Shown: piece by piece, positions 4,724 to 5,036 of the stretch
How positions within the stretch are numbered: position 1 is the first letter of the stretch
How the letters are laid out: each line of letters starts with the position of its first letter
Assembly: GCA_016840965.1 (NCBI GenBank)
Contig: JAEORI010000055.1
Coordinates: 1 to 5,036 of the forward strand
Direction of reading: 5' to 3'
From: Candidatus Thorarchaeota archaeon
GTDB lineage: Archaea > Asgardarchaeota > Thorarchaeia > Thorarchaeales > Thorarchaeaceae
Length of the DNA stretch: 5,036 nucleotides
The notes under the pieces: generated by a model
Databases searched by the model: none
The model's input: only the letters and a program-made list of their open reading frames with translations
What the model was told of the DNA's origin: nothing
Translations under genes and position numbers: made by a program

Positions 4724-5036
4724 GTAGGACAAAGACATACGCTTGAAGTAAAATGATCATTGCCCCTTCAAAGAAATCTAGTTTGTGATCATCTGTTATC
4801 GCTCTTTTCAGGAACCATAGACTTCCAGCAATAACCATGATTTGAAACAAAACATATCGGTCCAAGGGGATTGGTACAAACATTCCAATTCCTCCCATGA
4901 CAAGGAGCACTATCTGCAAAACCCCTCCAATAAGATTACCCACCGCAAGACCAACTTTACCTTTTGTTGCTGCAAGCAATGCGATACCATGTTCAGGTAA
5001 TGCTCCAGCCGCACCTAGGATTAAAGCTGCAAGTGC
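4701..5036 (-). CDS. C-terminal part of a CaCA-superfamily cation exchanger, cut by the right edge
   Basis: The minus-strand frame is open from the window edge to the TGA at 4703-4701, giving 112 residues; the true start lies outside, and the in-frame TTG at 4979 is internal. The fragment begins with ALPEHGIALLAATKG, then LAVGNLIGGVLQIVLLV, the second alpha-repeat of Ca2+/cation antiporters: an acidic residue after Pro, then a Gly-rich helix. Two or three more hydrophobic helices follow, joined by short loops (PIPLDRY, KRAITDDHKLDF). The EH pair and LQI resemble H+-coupled CAX proteins, while LPE and AVGN resemble Na+/Ca2+ NCX proteins; the GSN usual in NCX reads GGV. It probably moves Ca2+ or another cation out of the cytoplasm in exchange for H+ or Na+. 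It is convergent with the HAD gene, overlapping by 23 bp. Confidence 0.85.
   Translation of the reverse strand, partial: ALAALILGAAGALPEHGIALLAATKGKVGLAVGNLIGGVLQIVLLVMGGIGMFVPIPLDRYVLFQIMVIAGSLWFLKRAITDDHKLDFFEGAMIILLQAYVFVLLIAGTPV

Noticed and set aside
1..5036. Mobile elements, CRISPR arrays, toxin-antitoxin or defence genes
   Set aside because: No transposase, integrase, terminal repeats, regular direct repeats or known defence domains are visible on either strand.

Overview
The window reads as a piece of an archaeal chromosome, most likely from an Asgard archaeon (a Thorarchaeota-like lineage is my guess, TACK is the alternative). The strongest sign is a Snf7/CHMP-like ESCRT-III protein with eukaryote-style C-terminal elements. 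The rest fits archaea: TATA boxes about 25-30 bp upstream of likely transcript starts, GGTGAT-type Shine-Dalgarno sites, GTG and TTG starts, an archaeal inositol-monophosphatase-like protein and a short Mrp/NBP35 ATPase. Genes are tightly packed and about 40% GC by eye. No mobile element, CRISPR array, rRNA or canonical tRNA was found.

Layout from left to right: (1) the 3' end of a plus-strand membrane protein gene (2-244). (2) A 208-nt gap (245-452) that is AT-rich at first, then holds a TATA box and a GC-rich island that folds with a 9-bp closing stem; I read this as a candidate non-coding RNA (342-441). (3) A minus-strand protein with three zinc ribbons (453-941). (4) A divergent plus-strand two-helix membrane protein with a very acidic tail (1056-1547). 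(5) A minus-strand pair, transcribed in the order inositol-monophosphatase-like protein (3254-2442) then Mrp/NBP35 ATPase (2388-1573). (6) A divergent plus-strand pair, ESCRT-III (3371-4036) followed by an HAD phosphatase (4076-4723). (7) A minus-strand CaCA-family cation exchanger (5036-4701), cut by the right edge, whose 3' end overlaps the HAD gene by 23 bp.

No single pathway links these genes. Mrp serves Fe-S cluster assembly, ESCRT-III serves membrane remodelling, and the two phosphatases and the exchanger look metabolic or ionic. The ESCRT-III gene stands apart from Vps4 or ESCRT-II genes, at least within this window. Both phosphatases depart from their textbook families: the inositol-monophosphatase-like protein has His where a metal-binding Asp is expected, and the HAD protein lacks the residues that give phosphoserine specificity, so routine names would over-claim. 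The items most worth following up are the candidate ncRNA with anti-Shine-Dalgarno-like tracts and the ESCRT-III protein with a repeated MIM1-like element.
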